The notes beneath the pieces were generated by a model. It searched no databases, had not been told where the DNA came from, and saw only the letters and a list, made by a program, of their open reading frames with translations. Both the position numbers and the translations under genes were made by a program. A stretch of DNA of 47,835 nucleotides from an uncultured Methanobrevibacter sp. (GTDB lineage Archaea; Methanobacteriota; Methanobacteria; Methanobacteriales; Methanobacteriaceae), in the NCBI GenBank assembly GCA_900317865.1, contig ONIK01000003.1, positions 1 to 47,835 of the forward strand, written 5' to 3'. Below, in pieces: positions 12,022 to 21,699 of this stretch; position 1 is the stretch's first letter; every line of letters begins with the position of its first letter.

Positions 12022-12885
12022 TTATTCTTCAATTATAATTTTCTTTCTTTTGTCTGTTTTAAGATAAAATGAAGTTATCTCTGGTTTACAATTAATTCTA
12101 AGCCAAAATGAATTTGTTCCAAGTCCTTTGCTTGTATATTGAATCATATTTCCTACTTTATATAATCCGACGGGATATTTTAATGAATATGATGCTCTAA
12201 AAGGAGTGGTTTTAACACCAGGGATTACAAGTTGTCCTCCGTGAGAATGGCCGGACATCTGCAAATCAAATCTGTTGGTTTCTGATGAAATTTTGGCAAA
12301 ATCGGGTTCGTGAACTAGCAATATGCTTGCTCCGTCTTCAGGTAATTTTTCAAGTACTTCGTCCAGATTATCTGCCCCAACGGTACAGCTGTCAACACCT
12401 GAAATATTCAGTTTTTCGCCATTTTTTTCAAGTGTATAAACATCATTGCTTAAATCAACAATGTCTGATTTTTTCAGTATTTCTCTGATTTCTTCCGCGC
12501 CATTCCAATGGTCATGATTTCCCAATACTGCAAATTTACCGTCTTTTGCCTTTAATTTTTTAAATGAATTTAAAAGAGCATCTTCATATCCTTCTAAAAT
12601 GTAGGATACATAATCTCCAGTTAGGGTAATCATGTCCGGATTTAATTCATTTACATAGTCAACGACGCCATCCAGATATTCTGGACTAATCCATTGGCCT
12701 AAATGAATATCTGTCAGATTAACTATTTTATAATTATTGAATTCAAAGGGTAAGTCTTTAATTTTCACATTAACATTAACTAAATCAAATAAATCTGCTT
12801 TGAATTCGGTATCTCCTCGAGTTTGTGTTAGGAAAGTTTGAAATCCTTTTCGTATTGACATTGCAGAAGGTTTTTCGTTTACCAA
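12022..12885 (-). CDS. Calcineurin-like metallophosphoesterase (YkuE/YaeI type)
   Basis: Two-metal phosphoesterase of 287 residues. All family motifs are present in order: LTDIHLGQ (D, H), ITLTGDYV (GD), VLGNHDHW (GNHD), LLVHEPDF and SGHSHGGQ (GHxH). The short spacing and the ending FWLRINCKPEITSFYLK match the YkuE/YaeI group, which in bacteria acts on phospholipid pyrophosphates at the membrane; here the substrate is unknown. There is no clear transmembrane helix or signal sequence. The start is TTG at 12885, with GGTGA five bases upstream. It is divergent from the GTPase gene, 73 bases apart. Confidence 0.87.
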   Translation of the reverse strand: MVNEKPSAMSIRKGFQTFLTQTRGDTEFKADLFDLVNVNVKIKDLPFEFNNYKIVNLTDIHLGQWISPEYLDGVVDYVNELNPDMITLTGDYVSYILEGYEDALLNSFKKLKAKDGKFAVLGNHDHWNGAEEIREILKKSDIVDLSNDVYTLEKNGEKLNISGVDSCTVGADNLDEVLEKLPEDGASILLVHEPDFAKISSETNRFDLQMSGHSHGGQLVIPGVKTTPFRASYSLKYPVGLYKVGNMIQYTSKGLGTNSFWLRINCKPEITSFYLKTDKRKKIIIEE

Positions 12886-12958
12886 TTTTTCACCTTATTG
12901 TTAAATAAGTTCGTGAAACTATTTATATTTTAAAAATTAAATAAATAATGTGATTATT

Positions 12959-14149
<1,191 letters not shown>

Positions 14150-14167
14150 TACTTTTCTTTTTTTATT

Positions 14168-14734
14168 ATGACCAATAAGGCTTTACTAACTAGAAATTTA
14201 ACTCCTGAGGAATTTAAAAATTTTTATTTTTTAAAAGAGGAATTAAAGGATTTTTGTCGCAGCGAAGGATTGAAAGTTAGTGGAAGCAAGCAGGATTTGG
14301 AAAAAAGAATCATCCATTATTTATCAACTGGAGAAGAATTAAAAGATAATGTCATTAAACAATATTCTGGTAAAACATCTTCAGAAATTGCTTTGGATTC
14401 CAAATTGGGTGAAAATTTTAAGTGTAGTGAAGATAAAAGAGAATTTTTTGAAAAAGAAATTGGCAAGGGATTCAAATTTAAGGTAAAGTTTCAAAAATGG
14501 CTGAAAGCAAATCCCGATAAAACATATCGTGATGCAATTGATGCATATTATGAAATTCAGAATTCAAAAGAAAAAACCAAAATTGATAAGCAATTTCAAT
14601 ATAATCAATATATAAGGGATTTCTTTGAGGACAATAAAGATAAATCCCTTGATGATGCAATCAAATGTTGGAATTATAAAAAATCTTTAAAAGGCCACAA
14701 TAGGTATGAAAAAAGTGATTTGGTGATATTGTGA
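14168..14734 (+). CDS. SAP-domain protein
   Basis: 188-residue protein. Residues about 10-55 form a SAP helix-extension-helix (FYFLKEELKDFCRSEGLKVSGSKQDLEKRI), a fold usually involved in nucleic-acid binding. The rest is highly charged and helical, with two similar segments, KANPDKTYRDAIDAYYE and DNKDKSLDDAIKCWNYKK, each of which looks like the small domain called DUF6434 in similar proteins. No signal or membrane segment. No ribosome site is visible before the ATG. The stop overlaps the start of the next gene (GTGA), so the two are coupled. A DNA- or RNA-binding role is likely; the process is unknown. Confidence 0.75.
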   Translation: MTNKALLTRNLTPEEFKNFYFLKEELKDFCRSEGLKVSGSKQDLEKRIIHYLSTGEELKDNVIKQYSGKTSSEIALDSKLGENFKCSEDKREFFEKEIGKGFKFKVKFQKWLKANPDKTYRDAIDAYYEIQNSKEKTKIDKQFQYNQYIRDFFEDNKDKSLDDAIKCWNYKKSLKGHNRYEKSDLVIL

Positions 14735-15045
14735 AAAAGGTAAAGATTACTGTAATGAGAAAAGTCAGACATGACGATTTGATTGATGAGTATGAAAATC
14801 CTTTAGAACATGAATGTGATGTTGAAGAAGGTCAGGTTTTCATTGCTAATGGTTGGTTGAAACCGGATAACTTCTGCGATAGTGCGTGGGAAAGCCTTTC
14901 ACCGTTTGTGATGGCTTTGGCTAATGGAGCCAGTGATTTTTATGACGGGTGGATGAAAAATAAAAAATCCGCAATGATTTCCTGCAATGACGGTTTCAGG
15001 CCGGTAAGTTTTCTTTTGGAAACAATGGATGAGGATGCGGATTAA
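14731..15045 (+). CDS. TIGR04076-type small protein
   Basis: 104-residue cytoplasmic protein that I recognise as the TIGR04076 family from VKITVMRKVRHDDLIDEY, the middle AWESLSPFVMALANGA and a C-terminal SCNDGFRPVSFLLE with one conserved cysteine. The family occurs in many anaerobes and has no established function. The start is GTG at 14731, after GGTGAT, and it overlaps the stop of the SAP-domain gene by four bases. The ion transporter gene begins 12 bases downstream, so the three genes probably form one unit. Confidence 0.75.
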   Translation: MKKVKITVMRKVRHDDLIDEYENPLEHECDVEEGQVFIANGWLKPDNFCDSAWESLSPFVMALANGASDFYDGWMKNKKSAMISCNDGFRPVSFLLETMDEDAD

Positions 15046-15057
15046 TCTTATGATATC

Positions 15058-16077
15058 ATGGCTAACTTAAGGGATAAAACATTTGATTTCATTAAAAAGG
15101 AAATAGTATTTTTCATATCTCTAATATTGGCGGTTATTTCCTGTTTTTTTGTTAAGCCGGGCATTAATTATTTAAGTTATATAAATTGGTATACAATATT
15201 ATTGCTTTTTATAATAATGGTTATTGTTGAGATTTTAAAAAATTTGTCTGTTTTTGAAATATTGGTTCGTAAATTACTGATTAAAGTTAAAAACACACGA
15301 AGTTTGGTATTATTTTTAGTTTTTACTTGCTTTTTTAGTTCAATTTTTATAACGAATGATGTTTCCTTAATTATTTTTGTGCCTTTTGCAATTTTGGCTT
15401 TAAAGAAGTTAGACAGACTGGATTTAATTATAGTCACAGTTTCACTTCAGACTATTGCGGCAAATGTGGGGTGTATGGTTCTTCCAATAGGAGCGCCCCA
15501 TAATATTGTAATGTATACTGTCTCTAATATGTCCTTTGTATCATTTTTCCTATTGCTTTTACCATATGTTGTCGTATCGGCAGTATTTTTAATAGTATTG
15601 TCATTTTTCATTCCCAATGATGGTATTGTTTTGCCAAAAATGAAAAAAATAGAATTTGATGGAAAAAATTTCTTTAAAAGAGTTTTTCTTGGTGTAGATT
15701 ATTATTTGCTTTTGACTTTCATTGCTCTTTTCATTTTGATTGGGAATTTGGAGAACATTTCATTTTTCAATTTGCTATTTAGGAAATGGATTGTTGGCAA
15801 TGAAGTTCTTTCCGGAGTGGTATTGTCTCAAATTATTTCCAATGTTCCTGCAGCAATGTTGCTTAGCGGTTTCAGCACTAATTGGGAAGCTATTACTATT
15901 GGAATCAATATTGGTGGTTTTGGAACTCTTATTGCATCCATGGCCAATCTTATTTCCTATAAGATTCTTGTTCGTGAATATAGTGAATCTAAAATTAAAT
16001 ATTTGGTAGTTTTCACTGTTTTGAATGTTGTCTTGCTGATTATTTTGTTGGGCATATATTATTGTTCATTCATCTAA
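15058..16077 (+). CDS. Ion-transporter superfamily membrane protein (CitMHS/ArsB/YbiR type)
   Basis: Polytopic membrane protein of 339 residues with about ten hydrophobic segments. Two related motifs mark the inverted-repeat halves: FITNDVSLIIFVPF (near residue 100) and IISNVPAAMLL (near 255), followed by GGFGTLIASMANLISY. This is the pattern of the ion-transporter superfamily that includes citrate/SLC13, ArsB and NhaD. Its length, well below the usual 420 or more, resembles the small YbiR-like archaeal members. The substrate (anion, dicarboxylate or Na+/H+) cannot be told. Its last 12 bases overlap the convergent C_GCAxxG_C_C gene. Confidence 0.78.
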   Translation: MANLRDKTFDFIKKEIVFFISLILAVISCFFVKPGINYLSYINWYTILLLFIIMVIVEILKNLSVFEILVRKLLIKVKNTRSLVLFLVFTCFFSSIFITNDVSLIIFVPFAILALKKLDRLDLIIVTVSLQTIAANVGCMVLPIGAPHNIVMYTVSNMSFVSFFLLLLPYVVVSAVFLIVLSFFIPNDGIVLPKMKKIEFDGKNFFKRVFLGVDYYLLLTFIALFILIGNLENISFFNLLFRKWIVGNEVLSGVVLSQIISNVPAAMLLSGFSTNWEAITIGINIGGFGTLIASMANLISYKILVREYSESKIKYLVVFTVLNVVLLIILLGIYYCSFI

Positions 16078-16464
16078 TAAATCAGCCAGTTTATTTGCAA
16101 TGAATACGCAGCAGTCAACGCATGGTGACTTGTCTTCACCGTTATTTGTTATTGTACCACAGCATACACTACCATATTCTTCTTTAAAAGAGTTAAACAA
16201 TATTTTGGCATTTTCTTTGATTTTTACATTATCATAAAGTAAAAGGCCATTGGCCATTAATGCTCCAGTTAAAGCACCGCATGTTCCTTCATCAAAGGTT
16301 CCGCCCATTCCTCCTGCAAATCCACAAGCCAATTTGCACATTTCAGCAGGGGTCATCGGATATTTGGCAGTTTCACATAATCCCATTAATGTTGATTCTG
16401 AACAGCTTTTAAATTCTCTGTACTCTCTTATTTTTTCTTCCATAATTTTTTTATCAAGTTTCAT
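16066..16464 (-). CDS. C_GCAxxG_C_C family redox-type protein
   Basis: 132-residue protein with the spaced cysteines of the C_GCAxxG_C_C family: SCSES near residue 20, CKLACGFAGGMGGTFDEGTCGALTGA in the centre, then VCCGTI and SPCVDCC. These residues could hold a metal or cluster. Proteins of this family appear beside redox and transport genes in anaerobes; no reaction is established. The start is ATG at 16464, five bases after GGGTGAG; a GTG at 16473 is in frame. It converges on the ion transporter and overlaps its end by 12 bases. Confidence 0.78.
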   Translation of the reverse strand: MKLDKKIMEEKIREYREFKSCSESTLMGLCETAKYPMTPAEMCKLACGFAGGMGGTFDEGTCGALTGALMANGLLLYDNVKIKENAKILFNSFKEEYGSVCCGTITNNGEDKSPCVDCCVFIANKLADLLDE

Positions 16465-16549
16465 ATTACTCACCCTTTACCTATAATATGATTATATATT
16501 ATGATTTTTATATAGTTAATATAAAAAATTTATTTTAGGTGAAAAAAAT

Positions 16550-17623
16550 ATGCATCCGAGACCAAGTCCAATTGCCGCTACCCTTTACACATTGAGGGAT
16601 ATGAATGTTGATGTTATTGTTATGCATGGGCCTACTGGCTGCTGTTTTAGAACAGCCAGACTTTTAGAAAGTGATGGCGTACGTGTTGTAACTACAGGCA
16701 TGTCTGAAAATGATTTTATTTTAGGTGCAGGTGAAAAATTAGTTGATACGTTAACTGAAGCTTATGATATGTTTCAGCCAAAATTAATGGGTATTGCAGG
16801 CACCTGTGCAAGTATGATTATTGGTGAAGATTTAAAAGAAGCTATTGCAACTGCAGATTTGCCGTGTACAGTTATTCCTGTAGAATCTCATGGAGGATCT
16901 GGTGAAGGTGATAATACTGTTGGAGCAATAATGGTTTTAGATGCTGCAGTGGAATGTGGGGTAATACCTAGAGAGGAAGCTGACAGACAAATCGAAATGC
17001 TTGAAAAAGCAACTGAAGTTGAAAAAACTCGTGGAATGGCTCAGGGCAAATATATTAAACCTAACTTTGGAGATTCAAAGGAAAATGTTGCAAAAATTGT
17101 TGTAAATGCATTGAAAGATAATAAAAAGGTTGCTTTTGTTTTGAATGTTAAAAAAGAAACATCATATTTGTTTTCAGATATTATTAATTTTGATTATAGA
17201 AAAATCAATCCGGATAACAAACCTGTTTTTGTAGCAAATCTGGATGAGAATATCGGTTTGCCTAGAATCAGACAGCATGCGGTAAATATTAAAAATCAGC
17301 TTGATATGGAACCTGATTTTATTAGTGGAGGACTTGATGAATATCCTATAACTGCTAATAAGGCAGCTGAATACTTAAAAGATATGGATTTGGATTTAAT
17401 TGTTGTATTTGGAGTTCCGCATGCATTTCCAATAGAGGAATTTGATGTGGAATCAGTTGCCGTAACTGATGGTCCTCGTTTGGTGGAGCCTTTAAAAGAG
17501 TTGGGCTATACTCATGTTGTTGCTGAACTTGATGCACACTCAAAAACATTAGGAACCGATGAAATAGTCTTTTCGGATTTTGGTGGGATGATTAGATCAG
17601 CTATTGGGTGGTTAAACGAATGA
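16550..17623 (+). CDS. cfbD: Ni-sirohydrochlorin a,c-diamide reductive cyclase, catalytic subunit
   Basis: NifD-like component of the nitrogenase-type reductase that converts Ni-sirohydrochlorin diamide toward coenzyme F430, the nickel cofactor of methyl-CoM reductase; its reductase partner is CfbC. The 357-residue protein opens with MHPRPSPIAATLYTLRD and HGPTGCCFRTARLLE, whose cysteines, with the one in GIAGTCASMIIGEDL, would hold the 4Fe-4S cluster. VIPVESHGGSGEGDNTVGA follows, as in other CfbD proteins. AGGTGA precedes the ATG at 16550. The gene is coupled to hisH by an ATGA overlap. cfbC is not in the window. Confidence 0.93.
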   Translation: MHPRPSPIAATLYTLRDMNVDVIVMHGPTGCCFRTARLLESDGVRVVTTGMSENDFILGAGEKLVDTLTEAYDMFQPKLMGIAGTCASMIIGEDLKEAIATADLPCTVIPVESHGGSGEGDNTVGAIMVLDAAVECGVIPREEADRQIEMLEKATEVEKTRGMAQGKYIKPNFGDSKENVAKIVVNALKDNKKVAFVLNVKKETSYLFSDIINFDYRKINPDNKPVFVANLDENIGLPRIRQHAVNIKNQLDMEPDFISGGLDEYPITANKAAEYLKDMDLDLIVVFGVPHAFPIEEFDVESVAVTDGPRLVEPLKELGYTHVVAELDAHSKTLGTDEIVFSDFGGMIRSAIGWLNE

Positions 17624-18216
17624 TTACGATTATTGATTATAAAAGCGGAAATTTAAAAAGTATTTCCAATGGATTTAAAAAAATAGGTGAAGATTTCCAG
17701 ATAACTGATGACATTGAACTAATTTCCAATGCCAAACATTTGGTATTGCCTGGTGTTGGAGCTTTTGGCTCAGCAATGGAAAATTTAGAGCCTTTCAGAA
17801 AAGTAATTGAAGAGCATGTAAATGATGATAAGCCATTTTTAGGAATCTGTCTGGGCCAGCAGGTGCTTATGGGTGAAAGCGAAGAAAGCCCTGATGTTAA
17901 AGGACTTAATTTATTTAAGGGACATTGCGAATACCTGCCTGAAGGTGTTAAAGTTCCTCATATGGGCTGGAATAAGTTAAACGTAGTAAATGACTCTCCT
18001 ATTTTGGAGGGAGTAGATAATGAGTATTTTTATTTTGTCCATTCATATCATGTAATTCCTGACGATGATGGTATTATTGCAGGCATCTGTGATTATGGAA
18101 TAGATGTTGTAGCATCATTAAGTCAAAACAATCTGTTTTCAACACAATTCCACCCAGAAAAAAGTGGAAAAGCTGGACTTAAAATATTAAAAAACTTTGT
18201 TAATATTAAGGAGTAA
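17620..18216 (+). CDS. hisH: Imidazole glycerol phosphate synthase, glutaminase subunit
   Basis: Class I glutamine amidotransferase that feeds ammonia to HisF in histidine synthesis. 198 residues: MITIIDYKSGNLKSI at the start, LPGVGAFG, the nucleophile Cys77 in GICLGQQ, and the His/Glu pair in TQFHPEKSG. The ATG at 17620 overlaps the cfbD stop (ATGA) and has GGGTGG eight bases upstream; an in-frame GTG at 17608 is less likely. Neither hisF nor other his genes are adjacent, so the coupling with cfbD looks like a lineage-specific arrangement. Confidence 0.94.
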   Translation: MITIIDYKSGNLKSISNGFKKIGEDFQITDDIELISNAKHLVLPGVGAFGSAMENLEPFRKVIEEHVNDDKPFLGICLGQQVLMGESEESPDVKGLNLFKGHCEYLPEGVKVPHMGWNKLNVVNDSPILEGVDNEYFYFVHSYHVIPDDDGIIAGICDYGIDVVASLSQNNLFSTQFHPEKSGKAGLKILKNFVNIKE

Positions 18217-18221
18217 TTATT

Positions 18222-19586
18222 ATGGATATTGAAGGATTTGTTCGTGCAAGAATTGACGATTATTCATATGATGATTTGTCAGTTCTTTTAGCCGAAAGAA
18301 TAAGAGAATATAAGGAAATTTCTGAAGAAAATTCAATCAAAATGGCTGAAGCCGTTATCGATGAAGTTTCAACCACTTTAAAATTAAAAGAAAGTGATGA
18401 TGAATTTTTAAAAGAAATAGCTGAAATCACCAAATCCGGTGTTGGAATGGGTGAGATGGGTGTTGGTTCCCGTGGAGCAGGAGACTTTTTTGTTCACAGA
18501 AGAATTGCAGATATTGTAGCATCAACTAACACTGCATCACTTGTAAATCCAACAGAACAGGATGACGGTGGTGTTGTACGTTCAAAAGCTAAAAATGATG
18601 ATGTTTTTATTACAACTGCCGTTGATGGAATACACTCCAGATTAAGTGAATATCCCTTTTTAGGCGGTTTTCATGTTACAAGAGCAACTTTAAGAGATGT
18701 CTGTGTAATGGGGGCTGATCCTGTAGCTATTTTAAGTGATGTTCACCTTGCTGATGATGGTGATGTTGGTAAGATATTTGACTTTACTGCAGGTGTGGCT
18801 GCAGTTTCAGAACTTGTAAATGTTCCGATTGTAGCGGGCAGTACTTTAAGAGTCGGTGGAGACATGGTTTTAGGTGACAGATTCGTTTCTGCTGTAGGTA
18901 GTGTCGGTGTATCTGATTATCCTCCAACTGCACGTAAAGGCGCAACAAAAGGTGATGTAATTCTTTTGACTGAAGGTTCCGGTGGAGGAACTATTACAAC
19001 AACAGCTCTTTATAATGGATTTTTTGATGTTGTATGGGATACAATGAATGTTAATTTTGTTCAAGCTTCACAGTCTTTATTTGAAGCTGATTTGGTTAAG
19101 GATATTCATGCAATGACTGATGTAACTAACGGAGGACTTAGGGGAGATGCCCACGAAATATCCAATACGACTGGTGTCGGTTTGGAGTTTTATGAAAAAG
19201 ATATCCGTGCTATGGTTGCTCCAAATGTTTTAAACATGCTTGAAACATTAAATATTGATCCATTGGGGGTTTCAACAGATTCATTAATGCTTGTTGTTCC
19301 TGAAGAAATTGCTGAGGATGTTAAAAAAACTGTTTCCAAGGCAGGTGTTGACATCTCAGAAATCGGTCAGGTCACTGATAGCGGCGAACCAATCTTGATT
19401 AAGGAGGATTCATCAACTGAAAAACTTGTTCCTCTATTCAGGGAAGCTGCATACACAAAAATTAAAAAGTTAGTCGGTGATACAACACCTGAGGACTTTG
19501 AAATAATGCAGGAAAAAGTCCAGAAAGCATGTGAAGATGCAATTGCCAAAAAGGATAAGGTTATAAAGTATATAAATGAAAATTGA
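18222..19586 (+). CDS. AIR-synthase-related (PurM superfamily) protein
   Basis: 454-residue ATP-dependent enzyme of the PurM/ThiL/SelD/HypE superfamily. After a helical N-terminal extension of about 85 residues come GVGMGEMGVGSRGAGDFFVHR, then EQDDGGVVRSKAKNDDVFITTAVDG (metal and ATP site), FLGGFHVTRATLRDVCVMGADP, and the C-terminal AIRS_C domain with TEGSGGGTITTTAL and MTDVTNGGLRGDAHEI. It is longer than PurM, ThiL or methanogenesis-marker-2 proteins and does not carry the N-terminal Cys/Sec of SelD. It follows hisH by 5 bases, after AAGGAG. A phosphorylating or phosphate-activating step is likely; substrate unknown. Confidence 0.8.
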   Translation: MDIEGFVRARIDDYSYDDLSVLLAERIREYKEISEENSIKMAEAVIDEVSTTLKLKESDDEFLKEIAEITKSGVGMGEMGVGSRGAGDFFVHRRIADIVASTNTASLVNPTEQDDGGVVRSKAKNDDVFITTAVDGIHSRLSEYPFLGGFHVTRATLRDVCVMGADPVAILSDVHLADDGDVGKIFDFTAGVAAVSELVNVPIVAGSTLRVGGDMVLGDRFVSAVGSVGVSDYPPTARKGATKGDVILLTEGSGGGTITTTALYNGFFDVVWDTMNVNFVQASQSLFEADLVKDIHAMTDVTNGGLRGDAHEISNTTGVGLEFYEKDIRAMVAPNVLNMLETLNIDPLGVSTDSLMLVVPEEIAEDVKKTVSKAGVDISEIGQVTDSGEPILIKEDSSTEKLVPLFREAAYTKIKKLVGDTTPEDFEIMQEKVQKACEDAIAKKDKVIKYINEN

Positions 19587-19637
19587 TTTTTTTGCACTTC
19601 CATATTTTTTAAATATTATGGAAGTTAACTTCTTTTT

Positions 19638-20075
19638 ATGAATGATGAAAAAGGGAATTTGTATTTGGGCGATGCAATAATCGCCTTAAGTATTCTATTT
19701 ATTGTAATGCTAATGTTAAATACAATGGTTTCACTTCCAAATCCAACATACTCTGATATTTCACATAATTCTAAGGATGCTCAGGATGTCATGGAAATTT
19801 TAAGCGGTAAGGTTAATTTTCATGATAAAACTTTTTTAAGTGAAATTACAGCTATTTTAAAGGAAAATAAAAATTCTAAAAAGTCAGTTAGTGAAGTATC
19901 CCAGCTTTGTGATGAAAAATTTGATGAATTTAAACTGGAAAATTATAGGTTTGTGGAAACGAATCATTTGGATTCAAAAATTTTATCGGATTCTGGAGAT
20001 TTCACAAAAGCGGATGATGTATCTGTTGCAACACGAAATTTTGATGGTTATTCTTATACTCTATATGTATGGTAA
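19638..20075 (+). CDS. Pilin-like secreted/membrane protein
   Basis: 145-residue protein not recognised by name. The N-terminus MNDEKGNLYLGDAIIALSILFIVMLMLNTMV has a short charged part, then a single long hydrophobic helix, like archaeal type IV pilins and pseudopilins. The remaining 110 residues are polar and would face outside. There is no ordinary signal-peptidase site. No pilus ATPase or prepilin peptidase gene is close. The ATG at 19638 lacks a clear ribosome site. The 237 bases after it contain hairpins. Confidence 0.6.
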   Translation: MNDEKGNLYLGDAIIALSILFIVMLMLNTMVSLPNPTYSDISHNSKDAQDVMEILSGKVNFHDKTFLSEITAILKENKNSKKSVSEVSQLCDEKFDEFKLENYRFVETNHLDSKILSDSGDFTKADDVSVATRNFDGYSYTLYVW

Positions 20076-20111
20076 CTGCTTAATTGTATGTAATAGACCG
20101 ATATTATACGT

Positions 20112-20198
20112 GTTTTGGTGGTGAATATATCAGCCCTTACATACCCAAACATGCACCAAACTAGCAGAGAATTGGGTTGTGGTGGTGATTCCCCACCA
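20112..20198 (+). other. Two hairpins between the pilin-like gene and tRNA-Arg
   Basis: Two stems are visible. GTTTTGGTG (20112-20120) pairs with CACCAAAC (20154-20161) with one bulged base. A perfect 6-bp stem (20180-20185 with 20193-20198) has a 7-base loop. No T-tract follows, so this is not a classical terminator. It may be a 3' untranslated structure or a small RNA. Confidence 0.3.
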
Positions 20199-20281
20199 GT
20201 TATAATGCACATTTAAATATTTTTTCTTAATATTATATAATGTTTACTCAATTTTAAATAAATATTAAATACTATGAAAAA

Positions 20282-20290
20282 CTTATATTA
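20282..20290 (+). promoter_or_regulatory. TATA box of tRNA-Arg
   Basis: CTTATATTA lies with its centre about 27 bases before the first base of the tRNA, the normal archaeal distance. Confidence 0.55.
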
Positions 20291-20312
20291 CTGTGATAGC
20301 TTATTTTGTCTT

Positions 20313-20386
20313 GCCCCGGTGGTGTAGTTTGGATAACACATGGGACTGCGGATCCCATTCCCCGGGTTCAAATCCCGGCCGGGGCA
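20313..20386 (+). tRNA. tRNA-Arg (anticodon GCG)
   Basis: The full cloverleaf can be drawn in 74 bases. Acceptor GCCCCGG pairs with CCGGGGC. The D stem is GTGT/ACAC with GG in the loop. The anticodon stem TGGGA/TCCCA has loop CTGCGGA, giving anticodon GCG at 20346-20348 (Arg, codons CGC/CGU). A 4-base variable region and T arm CCGGG/CCCGG with loop TTCAAAT follow. The discriminator is A. CCA is not encoded. No intron. Confidence 0.95.
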
Positions 20387-20405
20387 TTTTTGTTTTTGTG
20401 ATACT

Positions 20406-21662
20406 ATGTTAAACGCTAATACTTATGTTACGAGTCAAAAGGGAATTGGTGGATCTATTAGAAACCAATATGAAGATTTTTACGTTGAAGAAATTCCAGA
20501 AATGGTTCCGAATGGTGAAGGTCCAAATGTTTGGATTTGGATTGAGAAACTTGGAAGGACTACTCTTGATGTTGTTTTGGATATTGCTCGTGATTTGCAT
20601 ATTGACCGGAAAAGAATGGGCTTTGCTGGAATGAAGGATAAAAAAGCTTTAACCCGTCAATGGATTTGTATAGCTAATATGGATTCAGAAGAACAATTTA
20701 AGCAAGTTGAAAACTTGGATATTTACAAAACTGATTTTTTAGAAATTACTCGTGGACGTAAAAAACTCAGAATGGGTCAGTTAAAGGGAAATAAGTTCAG
20801 AATTCTGATTCGCGATTTGGATGACATTGAAAAAAGTGCAGATGTTGCAAATGAAGTTCTGAAGGAGTTGGAAGTTACTGGAGTCCCTAATTATTATGGA
20901 TGGCAGCGTTTTGGAAAACCTAGAACAAATACTCATCTGGTCGGTGAAGCTTTAATTCAAAATGATTTGGCTGAAGCCGTTAGAAGATATGTTGGAAATC
21001 CCTCCGAAGATGAAAGTTTGGAAAATCAAAAGGCAAGACAGGCTTATGATGATGGTGATTTGGAAAAGTCATTGGAATTAATGGGCAAGGGAATGCGTTA
21101 TGAAAAAATGATGGTTCGTCAATTAATCAAAGACTCTAAAAAAGGCGAATTAACTGATAAATCATATATGAATGCTATTCATGCTCTTCCAAAACCATTG
21201 CAAAGAATGTTTGTCCATGCTTATCAATCTTATTTATTCAATGATGTTGTAAGTCGTCGTGTTGAAATGGGAATTAACAAATACGTCGAAGGAGACATTA
21301 TTATTGATAATGAGGAACACATTATCCGTGATAAAACTCCTGAAGAATATCAGGAATTAATCAATAATTTTGAAGTTAATCCTACAGTTCCGCTATATGG
21401 TACCAAAGTTCCTTTTGCGGGTGGTGAAGTTGGAGAGATGGAAAAAGCTGTTCTTGAAAGCTATAATTTGGATAAAAGCGATTTTGAAGTTCCTAAAATG
21501 CCACGTTTGGGAAGCCATGGTCTTAGAAGGTCTGTGCGTTTTCAAGTTTGGGATGCATCCGCTAAAACATGTGATGATGGTGTTTTAGCTGAATTTTCAA
21601 TTAACAAAGGCTCTTATGCAACTGCAGTGTTGCGCGAAGTAATGAAGAAGGATGTTGTTTAA
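20406..21662 (+). CDS. truD: tRNA pseudouridine synthase D
   Basis: Makes pseudouridine 13 in tRNA. The protein has 418 residues, taking the ATG at 20406 just after the tRNA gene and a GTGAT ribosome site; the frame is open further up only because it runs into the tRNA. The catalytic aspartate lies in GFAGMKDKKALTRQW. NYYGWQRFG and the C-terminal LPKPLQRMFVHAYQSYLFND and GSHGLRRSVRF motifs are all typical of TruD. The length is normal for archaeal members. The next gene begins 37 bases downstream. Confidence 0.95.
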   Translation: MLNANTYVTSQKGIGGSIRNQYEDFYVEEIPEMVPNGEGPNVWIWIEKLGRTTLDVVLDIARDLHIDRKRMGFAGMKDKKALTRQWICIANMDSEEQFKQVENLDIYKTDFLEITRGRKKLRMGQLKGNKFRILIRDLDDIEKSADVANEVLKELEVTGVPNYYGWQRFGKPRTNTHLVGEALIQNDLAEAVRRYVGNPSEDESLENQKARQAYDDGDLEKSLELMGKGMRYEKMMVRQLIKDSKKGELTDKSYMNAIHALPKPLQRMFVHAYQSYLFNDVVSRRVEMGINKYVEGDIIIDNEEHIIRDKTPEEYQELINNFEVNPTVPLYGTKVPFAGGEVGEMEKAVLESYNLDKSDFEVPKMPRLGSHGLRRSVRFQVWDASAKTCDDGVLAEFSINKGSYATAVLREVMKKDVV

Positions 21663-21699
21663 CTTATTTTAAATACTACTTTTTACATATTATTTAATA

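Noticed and set aside
18222..19586. Assignment as selenophosphate synthase, PurM or hydrogenase maturation HypE
   Set aside because: The protein lacks the N-terminal Cys/Sec-Lys motif of SelD and the C-terminal cysteine of HypE, and its long N-terminal extension does not fit PurM.
20340..20405. Longer truD reading starting inside the tRNA gene
   Set aside because: It would translate the tRNA sequence; the ATG at 20406 has a ribosome site and gives a normal TruD N-terminus.
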